From: Salinispora fenicalii
GTDB taxonomy: Bacteria; Actinomycetota; Actinomycetes; Mycobacteriales; Micromonosporaceae
Length of the DNA: 64,000 nt
Assembly (NCBI RefSeq): GCF_000514815.1
Contig: NZ_KI911473.1
Coordinates: forward strand, 1 to 64,000
Direction: 5' to 3'
The position numbers and the translations under genes are program-made. The notes below the pieces were generated by a model. That model made no database searches and was not told the origin of the DNA. It saw nothing but the letters and a program-made list of their open reading frames with translations. Shown in pieces: positions 35,701 through 44,136 of the stretch; the first letter of the stretch is position 1, and every line of letters begins with the position of its first letter.

Positions 35701-38700
35701 CCTCCTCGTCGGTGACGTCGGCACGCAGGAACAGCACCTCCCCACCGTGCGCGGCCGCCGCGTCGCCGAGCGCCGTGAGCGCCGCCGGGGCCTCCGAGCG
35801 GCCGACGAGAACCACCCGGGACCGGTGGTGCCGCACCAGGTACCCGGCGATGATCCGGGCCGCACTGCCAGCCCCGCCGGTGATGACGTACGTGCCGCCG
35901 GGACGCCACGCCAGCGGGGCCGCGTCGGGCGCCGGAAGCCACCGTCGCACCGAGCGCAGGGTACCGGTCCAGCGAACCTCGTCGGTGCTGGCGGACGCCT
36001 CCGCGACCAGCATGTCGGGGCTGAGGGTCACGCCCTCGGAGGTGGTCACCCGTACCGCGCGGAAGAACGGGTTCTCGTGGGCGAGCGCCCGGGCGAAGCC
36101 GACGACGGTGGCCGCGGCCGGTGTGACGGAGTCGTCGGGTGTCGCCACCAGGTACGTGACGCGGCGCGTACGGGTCGCCAGCCGAGCTAGGTCCATGGCC
36201 GTGCGTAGCAGCCGCTCGGCGTCGTCGGGATTGTCGCCGAGGGGAGCCCGGCGGTCGACGACCACCAGCGACGAGGCGCCGGTAAGCCAGCGTTCGAGGG
36301 ACGCCACGTCCGGGACGCTGGGCATTGCGCGCACGTCGGACGCACCGGGGTCCACGAGCGCCACGACGTCACCGTCGAGAGCCGTGGCGGAGGGGGGCTC
36401 CGGCTCCCAGACGGGCCGGTAGTGCACCGTCAGCTCCACCGCGACGGCCGATTCGGCTGCTGCGGCGGGCCGCAGCGCCACCGACAGCGGGAGCGGGAGC
36501 CGGACGGCGGCGAACGGATACCCCGGCAGCGGCACCCGCCGCCGGGACCCCCGGGGCAGCAGCGACGACCAGTCGAGGGTCGCACCGTCGACCCAGAGCC
36601 GGCCCAGTTTGTCCCAGCGCCGTGCCCGCACGAGCTTGCCCAGGGCCTCCGTGAGTTCCGGGCTTCCGTCGAACACCTCGGCGACCTGCGATCGGCGGCC
36701 GGCCTGCCCCCGCATCACCTCGGCGGGCCACTCCCCCACCCCGAGACGGTCGAGCACGTCGAGCAGGTGCTCGCGGTCGCGGGCCACGACCGCGGCGCGA
36801 CACTCGAACGGCTGCCGTCCGGCCCGCAGGGTGTACGCGACGTCGGCGAGCGAGCAGCCGGCACCGTCCGTGCGGAGGTGCTCGGCGAGTCGCCGGCACA
36901 CCTGCTGAAGCTGCTCCACGCTACGTGCCGACAACGGCACCGGCTCCGGGCCGTCAGCCACCACCGCATCCGTGGTGGCGGGCGCCTCGTCGATGACGAG
37001 GTGCACGTTGACGCCACCGGCGCCGAACGAGCTGACAGCGGCCCGCCGGGGCTCGTGCGACGCCGACCAGGGTTCCCGCGTGCGCTGTACCGACAGCGGT
37101 GTGCCGGCGAACTCGATGTGCGGGTTGAGCGCGTCGGCGTGCAGCGACGGTACGAGGGTGCGTTGATCCAGTTGCAGCAGCACCTTGGTCACCCCGGCGA
37201 GGGCGGCAGCCGCCTCCAGGTGCCCGATGTTGCTCTTGATGCTTCCGATCGGGAGGTGCCCGGCGGCTCCGCGCAGCCGCAGCCCCTCGGTCAGGCCGCG
37301 TACCTCGATGGGATCGCCGAGCGGTGTGCCCGTGCCGTGTGCCTCGATGTAGCCCAATGATCGTGGGTCGATGCCGGCGGCCTGCCACGTCGCGGCGATG
37401 AGATCCGCCTGCGCGGCCGGACTGGGCACCATGAAACCGTTGGTGCGGCCGTCGGTGTTCGTGCCGACGGCGCGGATCACCCCGTACACGTGGTCGCCGT
37501 CGGCGAGGGCGTCGCGCAGCGGACGCAGGACCAGGGCCGCCACGCCCTCGCTCGTGACCATGCCGTCGGCGGCCGCAGAGAACGGCTGGCAGCGCCCCCG
37601 TCGGGACAACATCCCCTGCTGGGCGTACTGGATCCGGCGTGCGGGGTGCAGGATGAGATTGGCGGCGCCCACTATCGCTGCCCGGACCCGTCCGGCGCGC
37701 AGGGCGTCGAAGGCGAGTTGCAGCGCGACCCCGGACGCCGAGCAGGCGGTGTCGACGACCAGGCTGGGCCCGGTGAGGTCGAGGAAGTGAGAGATGCGGT
37801 TGGCCAACTGGTACAGATCCGCGTTCGGATAGCGGGCGGTCCCGGACAGGGCGGCCGCGGCGTTGGCGACCGCGAAGTCGGAACTCATGGCGCCGATGTA
37901 GACGCCGGTGTCGCGACCGAGATCGTCGGGATGGCCGGCGTCCTCCAAGGCGTGGTAGGCGACTTGGAGCAGTAGTCGTTGCTGCGGGTCCATCGTCTCG
38001 GCCTCGGCCGGGGAGATGCCGAAGAACAGCGGGTCGAACTCGTCGATATCGTCCAGCACACCGCCCGCGGCGGTGTAGGTCTTGGCGCGGCCACCGTCCG
38101 GGGCGACGACGTCGTAGTCACCCCAGCGGACCGACACGTCCCCGACGAGGTCGTGTCCGTGCAGCAGGTGCCGCCACAACTGGCGCACGTCGCTGGCACC
38201 GGGGTAACGACCGGCGACGCCGACCACGGCGATACCGTCGCCCGGCTCGACCGCGGGCGGAGCCGACCGGGCCGGGCACGCGGCCGGCTGTGCAGGCGCG
38301 ACCGGCCGGGTGGGTGCCACAGACGGGCCCGGCCGGGCACCGGGGAGCTGGGCGGCGATGTCGCCGAGCGTCCGATGCTCGAAAAACAGGGTGCGCGGCA
38401 GCCGCCCGAACGTCGCCTCCAGTGCGACCGTGGCATCGACGATCTGCAGCGAGCTGAGGCTCAACGACTCCACGGTCGTCGCCGCGTCCAGGGTGTCCGG
38501 TGCCTGGGAGCCCGCGACGGCGACGGCCTGGGTGACGGCGTTCAGCGCGTCGGCTGACACCGCAGCGTCCGAAGGTACCGGGGCGGCGCGGTCGACGTGG
38601 CGGCCCACCGCCGCGATGTCGTGGTACTCGACCGCGATTCGGGCCAGTGCGGCGAGCTTGCGGATATCGACCGGCGCCGCCGGCGTCACTTTGGCTGGTG

Positions 38701-41700
38701 CAGCGTCGACGGGGCGTGGTGCCTCCTGCGGGGTGAACCGTGCCGCCGCGGCGGTCGCCACCGCGGCGCGGTAGACGATCCGCTCGTCGCTGTCCACGGT
38801 GCCGGTGCCGAGCACCGCGTCGAAGAACCGGCGCGCGGGCGTGTTGCGGCTGGTAGGCACCAGGACGGCGTCCACCTGCGCATCCGGTGGCCACCGGTCC
38901 GCCACGCGGGACAGCAGTGTGTGTTCCACGCCCTTACCCATGGCCCGGCAGCTGAGCAGGAAGGTGTCGAGTTCCACCCGGCCGGCCGCGGTCATGCTCA
39001 TCGCGACGCCGACCAACCCGTAGTCACCGAACCGGTCGACGGCGTGCGCGACCCAACACTGGTTGCCCTCGCCCAGCCAGCGGCGGATCTCCGCCTCGGT
39101 GCGCCGGACCCCGGACAGGTTGAACTGGTTGGTGCGCTGTGTCAGCTGGGCGACCCGGTCGAGTTCCTCCGGACGCGCCTCATGGACATCGACGCGTAGG
39201 TCCAGACCCGCGAGGAAGTCCTGGAAGGTCAGCGCGGTGTCGGCGAGGTCCCGTCGGCGGCGTTCGGCACGGTAGGAGTCGTTACGGAGCCGGTCCGCGT
39301 CGGTGACGCCGGTCCGGTCGAAGGCCCAAACACGACGCAGGATCCCGGGGATCTGTTGGTCGTCGGCGGGCAGTGTCAGGGCCAGGACGCCGGGGTGGGC
39401 GGCGGCCACCTCCGCTGTCTCCATCGGGTTGTCGTCGAGCAGGACCATGCTGTCGACACCAATGCTGAGCTCGTCGGCCAGTTCGGTCAGGGACATAGAC
39501 TTCGGGTTCCAGGTGATACGTCGGGCGGCGACGTGTTCCGGCCGTAGCGGCATCCCAGGGTGACGGCGGAAGACCGCGTCGACGTCCTCGGCGGTGTTCT
39601 TGCTAGCGAGGCAAATCAGGACGCCATCGTCGTGGAGCCGGACGGCCCACTCCTGCAGCGCACGGTGCCCCGCGGTGACGGTGACACCGTCCGGTCCGGT
39701 TTCACCGCAGACACCACGCCAGAGGGTGTTGTCACAGTCGAGCACCAGGGCTTTGAAAGGCGGCACCAGCGCCGCGTGGACGCGGCGCATGACCGTCACG
39801 GCGAGCGCGTGGAAGCCCTCGGCGGTGTACGGGATGTGCGCGAGCTGCTCCCGGGCCGGGTCGAAGGGTGTCGGTACGTCGTACCCGTCGGCCCAGTCCG
39901 CGCTGCCGACGACGAGTACGCCCAGGTCGCGCAGCCCCGCGCCGAGCCGGTCCGCGCGCCCGCCCTGCCCGGCGTCGTCGTTCGAGGGACACAGGACCAC
40001 GACCAGGGGTGCCACCGCACGGTCGAGGTAGGTGCGCGCCGCGGCCACGAAGTCGTCGACCGGCTGCTCGCCGGGGGGCCAGTCGGACAACCGCAGCAGC
40101 GCGACGTTCACGCCTTTGCCGTTGATGGCGAAGACGCTGCCCGGGTCGAGCAACTGCTGGAAGACCTGGGCGTATGGAGCGGCCCGCACACTCAGGTCGA
40201 GCGCCAGATCCTCGGTCCACCGCTCGAGGAGCGGTATCAGCGGATCGACGGCGAAGGTCGCCGCCACCGCAAGGGTGCCCGCCTCAGTCCTGGTGTCACC
40301 GTCGGGGGTGGGCACGGGGAACTCCTCGACGAGCCCAGGTTCGCCGGAGCCGATCCGCCGCACGAGTGCGACCGCCGCGAGTTCCGGGTCGAGGGGCTGC
40401 TCCGCACCGAGCGCGGAGTCGGCGAAGGTGGTGGCGAGCCGGGGCGGCCGTGCGATCAGGGTGCGGATGCCCGGATGCCGCGACGCCGCGGTCCGCACCA
40501 TCGACTCGAGAGCGTGCTTGGCGGTGACGTAGTGGTCCAGGCCCCGGGGAGGGCGGTGGACGTATGCGGAGGAAATCGCCACCAGCCACCCGGCGCGCTC
40601 GGCCAGCGCAGCGGCGAAGGCGGACAGCGGCGTCTGGGACACGGCGATCGCCTCCGCGGTGTACGCGGCGGATCGCGGACCGAAGGCGGGGTCGGTGGGG
40701 TGCTCCTGCACGGGGGGACCCGCGTTGAGCAGCAGCAGGTCGAGCCCACCGTGCTCTGCCGCGATGGTTCCGGCGAGACGCTCACACCAGCCCGCGTCGG
40801 CCACGTCACCTTCGACGAGGCGAATCCGATGGGCGTCGGTGCCCATCGCGGCCGCCATCTCGCGGGCCTCGCCGCCGCTGCGCGCGAACGCCGCATACAC
40901 CTCACAGCCCGCGACCGCCAAGGCTTGGGTGAGCGCGGCGCCGAGCCCGCGGCTGCCGCCGGTCACCAGGGCGACCTTGCCAGTCAGCGAACCGGGCGGG
41001 TCGGCGAGCAGCCGCCGGATGCGCGCGGTGTCGGGGGGCCGGTGTTCACGGCGGACGAAGGTCATCACGTCGACCTCGGCGCCGCGCGTCCCGGTGGACA
41101 GTCGACCAGCCAGGCGCACCCGCCGGTAACGGTTGTCGACATCGACGACCGCACCCTCCGCGGTGAAGCCGTCGCCGGTCGGGTCGCCGCCGAAGGTCGC
41201 CGCGATGGCGCTGATGAGGGCGGCACGCCCTGGTACACGCATGCCGGCGAGGTAGCTGGCCCAGCTGAGAGCGGCGACATGCTCAACGTCGACGCCCACA
41301 GCGTGCAGACTCAGTTCCCGGACGAGATCGTCGAGGCGCGCCCAGTCCGGCTGGTACTCCTGGCCTAGTGGCCCGGCGTCGGCCATCTCCTCGATCGGCG
41401 GTGTGTCGGCTTCGGTGACGCTGGACGGCCGTCCGCCGGTCGGTGCCTGGGCGAGATCGGCGCCGGTGTGCTCGGCGGTGATCTCGATGACCGTGCGGGT
41501 CCCGTCGAGGACCCGCAGGTGCAGGTGGTCCCCGTTCTCCTCGGCGGCGACCTCGTATTCCGTGTCCGGAAGGACCGGGTACCGGAAGCTGGCCCTGAGT
41601 CGGCGCAGGCAACGGCCGGTGCGAGCCGGACCGTGTGACAGCGCTACCAACAGGGCCAGCACGCCGTGCGCCACGGGCCGGCCGAAGGGCGTCTTGTGGG

Positions 41701-41809
41701 CGTAGGCGGGGTCGACGTGCAGGGGACTGACGTCGAGGCTGGCCGAGGCGAACTCGGCGACCAGGGTAGCGGGCACGCGGAAGCGCACCCCGTGGATCGG
41801 CTGGTGCAT
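29714..41809 (-). CDS. Trans-AT polyketide synthase PKS1 (FkbH loading, modules 1-3a)
   Basis: A 4031-aa initiating PKS. Domains with key residues: MaoC-like hot-dog dehydratase (1-270; Asp26/His31 in DVSPLH); short-chain dehydrogenase (274-510; TGGSRGLG at 283-290, Ser413/414, Tyr427, Lys431); FkbH-like HAD domain (about 550-1020; DxDxT at 691-695; Cys954 in SCRAMGKG); ACP1 (Ser1120, lacking the usual preceding Asp); KS1 (1190-1625; Cys1356); KR1 (about 1790-2180; Tyr2118); ACP2 (about Ser2268); KS2 (2355-2780; Cys2510); KR2 (about 3000-3400; Tyr near 3343, no diagnostic Asp); ACP3 (Ser3493); KS3 (3565-3990; Cys3729). FkbH proteins load a C3 unit from 1,3-bisphosphoglycerate onto a carrier protein, so the starter is probably glyceryl or lactyl. 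The start at 41809 has GAGGAG 9 nt upstream and lies 23 bp after the AT gene. All three KSs keep Cys-His-His. No AT domain is seen. The MaoC-SDR pair before FkbH is unusual. Confidence 0.96.
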   Translation of the reverse strand: MHQPIHGVRFRVPATLVAEFASASLDVSPLHVDPAYAHKTPFGRPVAHGVLALLVALSHGPARTGRCLRRLRASFRYPVLPDTEYEVAAEENGDHLHLRVLDGTRTVIEITAEHTGADLAQAPTGGRPSSVTEADTPPIEEMADAGPLGQEYQPDWARLDDLVRELSLHAVGVDVEHVAALSWASYLAGMRVPGRAALISAIAATFGGDPTGDGFTAEGAVVDVDNRYRRVRLAGRLSTGTRGAEVDVMTFVRREHRPPDTARIRRLLADPPGSLTGKVALVTGGSRGLGAALTQALAVAGCEVYAAFARSGGEAREMAAAMGTDAHRIRLVEGDVADAGWCERLAGTIAAEHGGLDLLLLNAGPPVQEHPTDPAFGPRSAAYTAEAIAVSQTPLSAFAAALAERAGWLVAISSAYVHRPPRGLDHYVTAKHALESMVRTAASRHPGIRTLIARPPRLATTFADSALGAEQPLDPELAAVALVRRIGSGEPGLVEEFPVPTPDGDTRTEAGTLAVAATFAVDPLIPLLERWTEDLALDLSVRAAPYAQVFQQLLDPGSVFAINGKGVNVALLRLSDWPPGEQPVDDFVAAARTYLDRAVAPLVVVLCPSNDDAGQGGRADRLGAGLRDLGVLVVGSADWADGYDVPTPFDPAREQLAHIPYTAEGFHALAVTVMRRVHAALVPPFKALVLDCDNTLWRGVCGETGPDGVTVTAGHRALQEWAVRLHDDGVLICLASKNTAEDVDAVFRRHPGMPLRPEHVAARRITWNPKSMSLTELADELSIGVDSMVLLDDNPMETAEVAAAHPGVLALTLPADDQQIPGILRRVWAFDRTGVTDADRLRNDSYRAERRRRDLADTALTFQDFLAGLDLRVDVHEARPEELDRVAQLTQRTNQFNLSGVRRTEAEIRRWLGEGNQCWVAHAVDRFGDYGLVGVAMSMTAAGRVELDTFLLSCRAMGKGVEHTLLSRVADRWPPDAQVDAVLVPTSRNTPARRFFDAVLGTGTVDSDERIVYRAAVATAAAARFTPQEAPRPVDAAPAKVTPAAPVDIRKLAALARIAVEYHDIAAVGRHVDRAAPVPSDAAVSADALNAVTQAVAVAGSQAPDTLDAATTVESLSLSSLQIVDATVALEATFGRLPRTLFFEHRTLGDIAAQLPGARPGPSVAPTRPVAPAQPAACPARSAPPAVEPGDGIAVVGVAGRYPGASDVRQLWRHLLHGHDLVGDVSVRWGDYDVVAPDGGRAKTYTAAGGVLDDIDEFDPLFFGISPAEAETMDPQQRLLLQVAYHALEDAGHPDDLGRDTGVYIGAMSSDFAVANAAAALSGTARYPNADLYQLANRISHFLDLTGPSLVVDTACSASGVALQLAFDALRAGRVRAAIVGAANLILHPARRIQYAQQGMLSRRGRCQPFSAAADGMVTSEGVAALVLRPLRDALADGDHVYGVIRAVGTNTDGRTNGFMVPSPAAQADLIAATWQAAGIDPRSLGYIEAHGTGTPLGDPIEVRGLTEGLRLRGAAGHLPIGSIKSNIGHLEAAAALAGVTKVLLQLDQRTLVPSLHADALNPHIEFAGTPLSVQRTREPWSASHEPRRAAVSSFGAGGVNVHLVIDEAPATTDAVVADGPEPVPLSARSVEQLQQVCRRLAEHLRTDGAGCSLADVAYTLRAGRQPFECRAAVVARDREHLLDVLDRLGVGEWPAEVMRGQAGRRSQVAEVFDGSPELTEALGKLVRARRWDKLGRLWVDGATLDWSSLLPRGSRRRVPLPGYPFAAVRLPLPLSVALRPAAAAESAVAVELTVHYRPVWEPEPPSATALDGDVVALVDPGASDVRAMPSVPDVASLERWLTGASSLVVVDRRAPLGDNPDDAERLLRTAMDLARLATRTRRVTYLVATPDDSVTPAAATVVGFARALAHENPFFRAVRVTTSEGVTLSPDMLVAEASASTDEVRWTGTLRSVRRWLPAPDAAPLAWRPGGTYVITGGAGSAARIIAGYLVRHHRSRVVLVGRSEAPAALTALGDAAAAHGGEVLFLRADVTDEEELASALRAARQRFGRLHGVVHAAGVTADRAFTGQDEATVRRVTAPKITGAVLLDRLTADDELDFFVLMSSVVSLFGNAGQSGYAAANAYLDGFATWRAARVREGARRGISLSVLWPSWANGGMVMPEATRRLFRTTLGLTPMDDATAIGALEQALGGGPGAVLVGHGDQARIQQALERRVAANGSTSPRPSRESLVTTVRSDLRTEAARLVKLDAAAVDVTAEFGDYGFNSMLFTDFTNWLNERFGLTLTPVVFFTYRTLDTLAAALVEQHDVAPAVELATYGEPTSPGSPAPSTSPPSTIPAHPIMVIAERSLAREEPIAVVGMAGRFPGAADLDEYWRLLMTGACVTGAPPPGRESSPGWPGGYLDAITRFDASFFGISPREARLMDPQQRLFLETAWQAVEHAGYDPRRLAGTATGVFAAATLHDYSELLKDAGEETAGHTITGHVHSIIANRVSYLLDLTGPSETIDTACSSSLTALHRAVNAVRHGECSSAIVGGVNVLLTTDWFASLDLTGVLSPTGRCWAFDARADGFVRSEGVAAVLVKPLARALEDGDTVHGVILGTAVNHGGRGHSLTAPRPDGQAAVVAAALRQAGVSPRDVTFIETHGTGTKLGDPVELAGLREAFAQLGAPDSRPWCHLGAVKGTVGHLESAAGMASLLKVLLAFRHGVLPPNASGQVPNPHLDLGDGPFQLLDRAVPWAPDDPDPGRAGRHAGISSFGFGGANAHTVLREPPAAPEPEPDTGQDHVVVLSARTDAQLRRYARRLRRSLDDEPLAIADVAYTSRVGRTPLPCRLALVATSCQQLADLLDRHLAGGRHPAVHVGDGPEPAPGDTAQVTAHRWARGLDISWPTEPRRRRVPLPTYPFDHSTAHGLPADVPAAVGPAPTRRPPTTPADVPAPVSPAPTGGRPATDVTPRLLVKQWSPAPAEAAAEPAEPPTCLLILSSDACLPALDALAAHPHTTWLVMRPVSTLPNLTSSDYETDFGDHDAGRGATEKIIAEHGPLTHVVDLADATSTTPLPEAGRLGVLQAVARHARSTPVQFVHVTRGVSALGDTEPAVAGARLAALVRAVGAEYRNMRTVTLDVDLPSDDVSGQLDLALAELGSPTSAEVAHRGGVRHVPRLATPSSRPGRGDGHLGDVPVRADATYLITGGTGGLGLATAELLAARGARRLALAGLRPAPERETWDALGPDDPWYHRVAAVRRLEEAGAAVTLHHGDLTDTAAVRNLVGALSPVAGVIHAAGVTGPTPAFVHKSFAEIERCWTPKGAALDVLLDAVGPEHLDFFVCYSSLSAVVTDLAAGLSDYASANGYLDAAMARAQARATRAGRATKYLSINWGSWAGLGMGEVTNDRYRRSGFAALTRDQGLALLDIAMATVGHTSVVAAARAKPSPADPPADIGDDAVPPPRENAPEQSDLHARCVRHLRGVLARHLLLDESRIAADMTFADLGVDSILIAAIVPDLEVLAGAPLEPSLVLEHPSVDRLAAYLLDHHRAGVTRWAAPPAGAAATAAAPAAGHRRGTGDPLAVIGMAGRYPAAENLDAFWDLLRSGRSGVTEVPRSRWDVATLYSPALRDGMSVSKWGGFLTGIEEFDPDHFGIRAEYADHMDPLVRLLLECAAQTFADAGYRPTELAGRRVGVFAGAATSSYPHRITVPHRGTATGLNQNFIAAQLAQTYDLRGPNLVVDTACSSSLSAVYLARQALLTGECEMALVGGADLILDERPYLTLSAAQALSPDGVCHVFDADANGLVPGEGVGAVLLRRLDDALAAGDRVLAVIEAAAMNNDGRTMGLTTPNPDAQRDVVADALAKAGVGAETLSYIEAHGTGTMIGDPIELRALTQVFQRSTTERGFCAIGSVKSNLGHLLMAAGMASLHKVMLSLRHRALPPTLHCRRPNPRFAFDESPFYPNLRLREWPVRHGVRRAGVSAFGFGGTNCHVVVREPLSDETPRGGSVREALPAPVFHRRRFWVDGPALAPVPARSPLLELEDLR

Positions 41810-41832
41810 GCGAACAGGCTCCTCGGGCCGTT

Positions 41833-42699
41833 TCAGAGGCCGGCGGCGGCGGGCGTGCGGAGGGCTTCGATACGTTTGATGAGTCCGGTGAGCACCGTGC
41901 CGGGGCCGACCTCGCGTACGGCGGCGTTGGGGTGGCCGAGTAGGTGGTCGATGGTGTCGCTCCAGCGAACAGGGCTGGTGAGCTGTCGTACGAGCAGGCC
42001 GGCGACATCGCCGTCGTACGGCAGCGCGGTGACGTTGGAGACGACGGGTATTTTGAGCCGGGACAGCACCCGGCGGCCAAGGAAATGGGCGAACTTCTCC
42101 GCGGCCGGTGCCATGTACCGGGAGTGGAAGGCGCCGGTGACCGGCAGGGTCACAACGGTGGCGCCACGGTCCTGCAAGGTGCGGCTGACGGCGGCGACGT
42201 CCGGCGGCGGGCCGGAGATGACTGTCTGGTCCGGGGCGTTGAGATTGGCGATGTCGACGCCGACGCCCTCCGGGCCGTCGAGGGCGTCACGGACGGCTTC
42301 CAGGGAGAGACCGATGATCGCGGCCATGGTGCCCGCGCCGACGGCGCCCATCAGCCGGGCACGCTCGCGGACCACCTCCAGACCGGTCCGGAAATCGAAG
42401 GCGCCGCTGGCGAACAGCGCGACGTACTCACCGAGGCTGTGCCCGGCGACGATGTCGGGAATCACCCCGCTGGTCCGCACCTCGTCGATGTAGGAGAGCG
42501 CGCCGACGACGTACATCGCGCACTGGGTGTAGCGGGTGTCGCTCAGCCGGTCCGGCGGTCCCTGTAGGCACAGCTCGACGATCGAGTATCCCAGGACGGA
42601 ATCGGCCTGCCGGACGAGGTTGGGATACTTCGGGAACAGCTGGTTGCCCATGCCGACTCGGTGCGAGCCCTGCCCGGGAAACACGAAGGCGGTGGTCAT
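41833..42699 (-). CDS. Discrete trans-acting malonyl acyltransferase
   Basis: A 288-aa stand-alone AT that would load malonyl units from CoA onto the PKS carrier proteins in trans. Ser88 in GHSLGEYVAL is the acyl nucleophile, and His192 in GAFHS is the second catalytic residue; GAFHS is the malonyl-type specificity motif. The N-terminal FVFPGQGS is canonical for FabD/AT folds. The ATG at 42699 overlaps the stop of the enoylreductase gene (ATGA). No other AT is visible in the window and the three PKS proteins contain none, which is the defining trans-AT arrangement. An acyl-hydrolase variant is less likely because the malonyl motif is intact. Confidence 0.95.
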   Translation of the reverse strand: MTTAFVFPGQGSHRVGMGNQLFPKYPNLVRQADSVLGYSIVELCLQGPPDRLSDTRYTQCAMYVVGALSYIDEVRTSGVIPDIVAGHSLGEYVALFASGAFDFRTGLEVVRERARLMGAVGAGTMAAIIGLSLEAVRDALDGPEGVGVDIANLNAPDQTVISGPPPDVAAVSRTLQDRGATVVTLPVTGAFHSRYMAPAAEKFAHFLGRRVLSRLKIPVVSNVTALPYDGDVAGLLVRQLTSPVRWSDTIDHLLGHPNAAVREVGPGTVLTGLIKRIEALRTPAAAGL

Positions 42700-44117
42700 G
42701 GTCGGTTCTGCCCCCCGTACGGTAGCTCCGATGGCCCGGCGAACGCCGTGACCCGTTCCGTCAGCAGCTGCGCGGCACCGCTCATCAGGAATTCCGCGAT
42801 GTCGTCGACGTGACGGTTGCGCCAGTCCTCGCGTCCGGTGCCGCGCAGCAGGCCGTTGAGCGCGCCCATCGCCGGTCCGCAGTTGATCTGGTAATCCACC
42901 CGCGACTCGTCCGAACCGCTCATCGCCAGGCGGATGGACCGCACGAAGTAGGCCTTGAACACCAGCAGCATCTTGAACTTGGGATCCGTCCGCGCCCGCT
43001 CCAGCGCCGCGGGGTTCGATCGGGCGTGGTAGGCGGCGGTCTCGTCCCATACCTCGTCGAAGCTGCGCCGGTAGTACTTGCGCTGCACCTGCTCCGCGGT
43101 GTGCGGATCGATCTCGTCGAGCGACCCGTACCTTTGGTAGAGCTCGTACAGCTTGTTGGCCCGCGCCGGGTAGAACAACCCGCGGCGGAGAACCTGCGCC
43201 CGGGTGCCGGTCTCGAGCATGTCGCCAGCGGGCACGATGGTCATGTCGTGCACCGAGGCGTGCTGCAACATGTCCTTGACCGGCTCGCTCGTGCCCGCCT
43301 CGACGGTGCACTGGTTGACGCTTCCGGTGAGTACGAAGTCGGCGCCCATGACGAAGGCGGCGGCGACGGCTGCCGGTGAACCGAGGCCACCGGCGGCGCC
43401 GACACGGATCCGACCGACCGCCGGGTTCCGGCGAGTTGCCTCAGCACGCATGCGAAGCGTGTCCGGCAGGAGGGTCACCAGCGGCCGTTGATCCGTGTGA
43501 CCACCGGAGTCGGCCTCGGCGCACAAGTCGTCCACCATGGGGATCTGTGCGCCGAGGGCCGCCTCCTCGGCGGTGAGGTGTCCGTCGGTCACCAGCCGCC
43601 GCAGCACGTCCTGCGGAGGGGGTGCCAGGAATGCCTCGGTGACCTCCGGGCGACTCACCTTGGCCATGACGTGGTGGGGCACCACGACCCTGCCACCTCG
43701 GTCTCGGTGGATCCCGGCGACCCGGTAGCGGACCAGGGCTGGGGTGGGGCGGATGAAGGAGGCCGCTTCCACCCGTTGCACACCTTGCTGCAGAAGCGCG
43801 TCGACCGTCGCCATCTCCCCTACGGGATTCTCGTTGCTGGCCAACAGGTTGAGGCCGAACGGACGATCAGGGGCCTCCTGCCGGATCCGCCTGACTGCGG
43901 CAGCGATCCGCTCCGGCGACAGGCCACCCGCACCGAAGTACGCCAACATCCCCGCGCGGGCCATCCGGATGACCATGTCCTCGGAGGCCACCGCCTTGTA
44001 CATGGAGCCGGCCACGTAGGCGTATCGCACCTGGTGGGCGTGCCGGAAGTCCGCGCTCCCGAGCACGGCGGCGGTGATGCGTAGCTGCTGCGGTACGCGT
44101 TCGACGACGTCGGTCAC
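42696..44117 (-). CDS. PfaD-type trans-acting enoylreductase
   Basis: A 473-aa FMN-dependent TIM-barrel protein of the PfaD/PksE-ER family found beside trans-AT PKSs and polyunsaturated-fatty-acid synthases. Hallmarks are the N-terminal RYAYVAGSMYKAVAS segment, RAGMLAYFGAGG, a Gly-rich phosphate-binding loop (VGAAGGLGSPAAVAAAF) and the SVNQCTVEAGTSEPVKDML segment. It would reduce enoyl intermediates at selected modules, since no ER domain is seen in the PKSs. GTG 44117 is chosen because GTGGAGG precedes it by 6-7 nt; the in-frame GTG at 44129 is possible. It lies 19 bp after the second regulator gene and overlaps the AT gene. Confidence 0.92.
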   Translation of the reverse strand: MTDVVERVPQQLRITAAVLGSADFRHAHQVRYAYVAGSMYKAVASEDMVIRMARAGMLAYFGAGGLSPERIAAAVRRIRQEAPDRPFGLNLLASNENPVGEMATVDALLQQGVQRVEAASFIRPTPALVRYRVAGIHRDRGGRVVVPHHVMAKVSRPEVTEAFLAPPPQDVLRRLVTDGHLTAEEAALGAQIPMVDDLCAEADSGGHTDQRPLVTLLPDTLRMRAEATRRNPAVGRIRVGAAGGLGSPAAVAAAFVMGADFVLTGSVNQCTVEAGTSEPVKDMLQHASVHDMTIVPAGDMLETGTRAQVLRRGLFYPARANKLYELYQRYGSLDEIDPHTAEQVQRKYYRRSFDEVWDETAAYHARSNPAALERARTDPKFKMLLVFKAYFVRSIRLAMSGSDESRVDYQINCGPAMGALNGLLRGTGREDWRNRHVDDIAEFLMSGAAQLLTERVTAFAGPSELPYGGQNRP

Positions 44118-44136
44118 GGATGCCTCCACCCGGATG

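Noticed and set aside
39560..41368. 602-codon plus-strand ORF opposite PKS1, and a similar 607-codon ORF at 13804-15627 opposite PKS3
   Set aside because: Antisense shadows of the FkbH/SDR/MaoC region and of the DH2-KR5 region. They have low-complexity composition and no family match.
41833..43311. 492-codon upstream extension of the AT ORF
   Set aside because: The added N-terminus is a frame shadow of the PfaD-type gene; the AT fold begins at the ATG at 42699.
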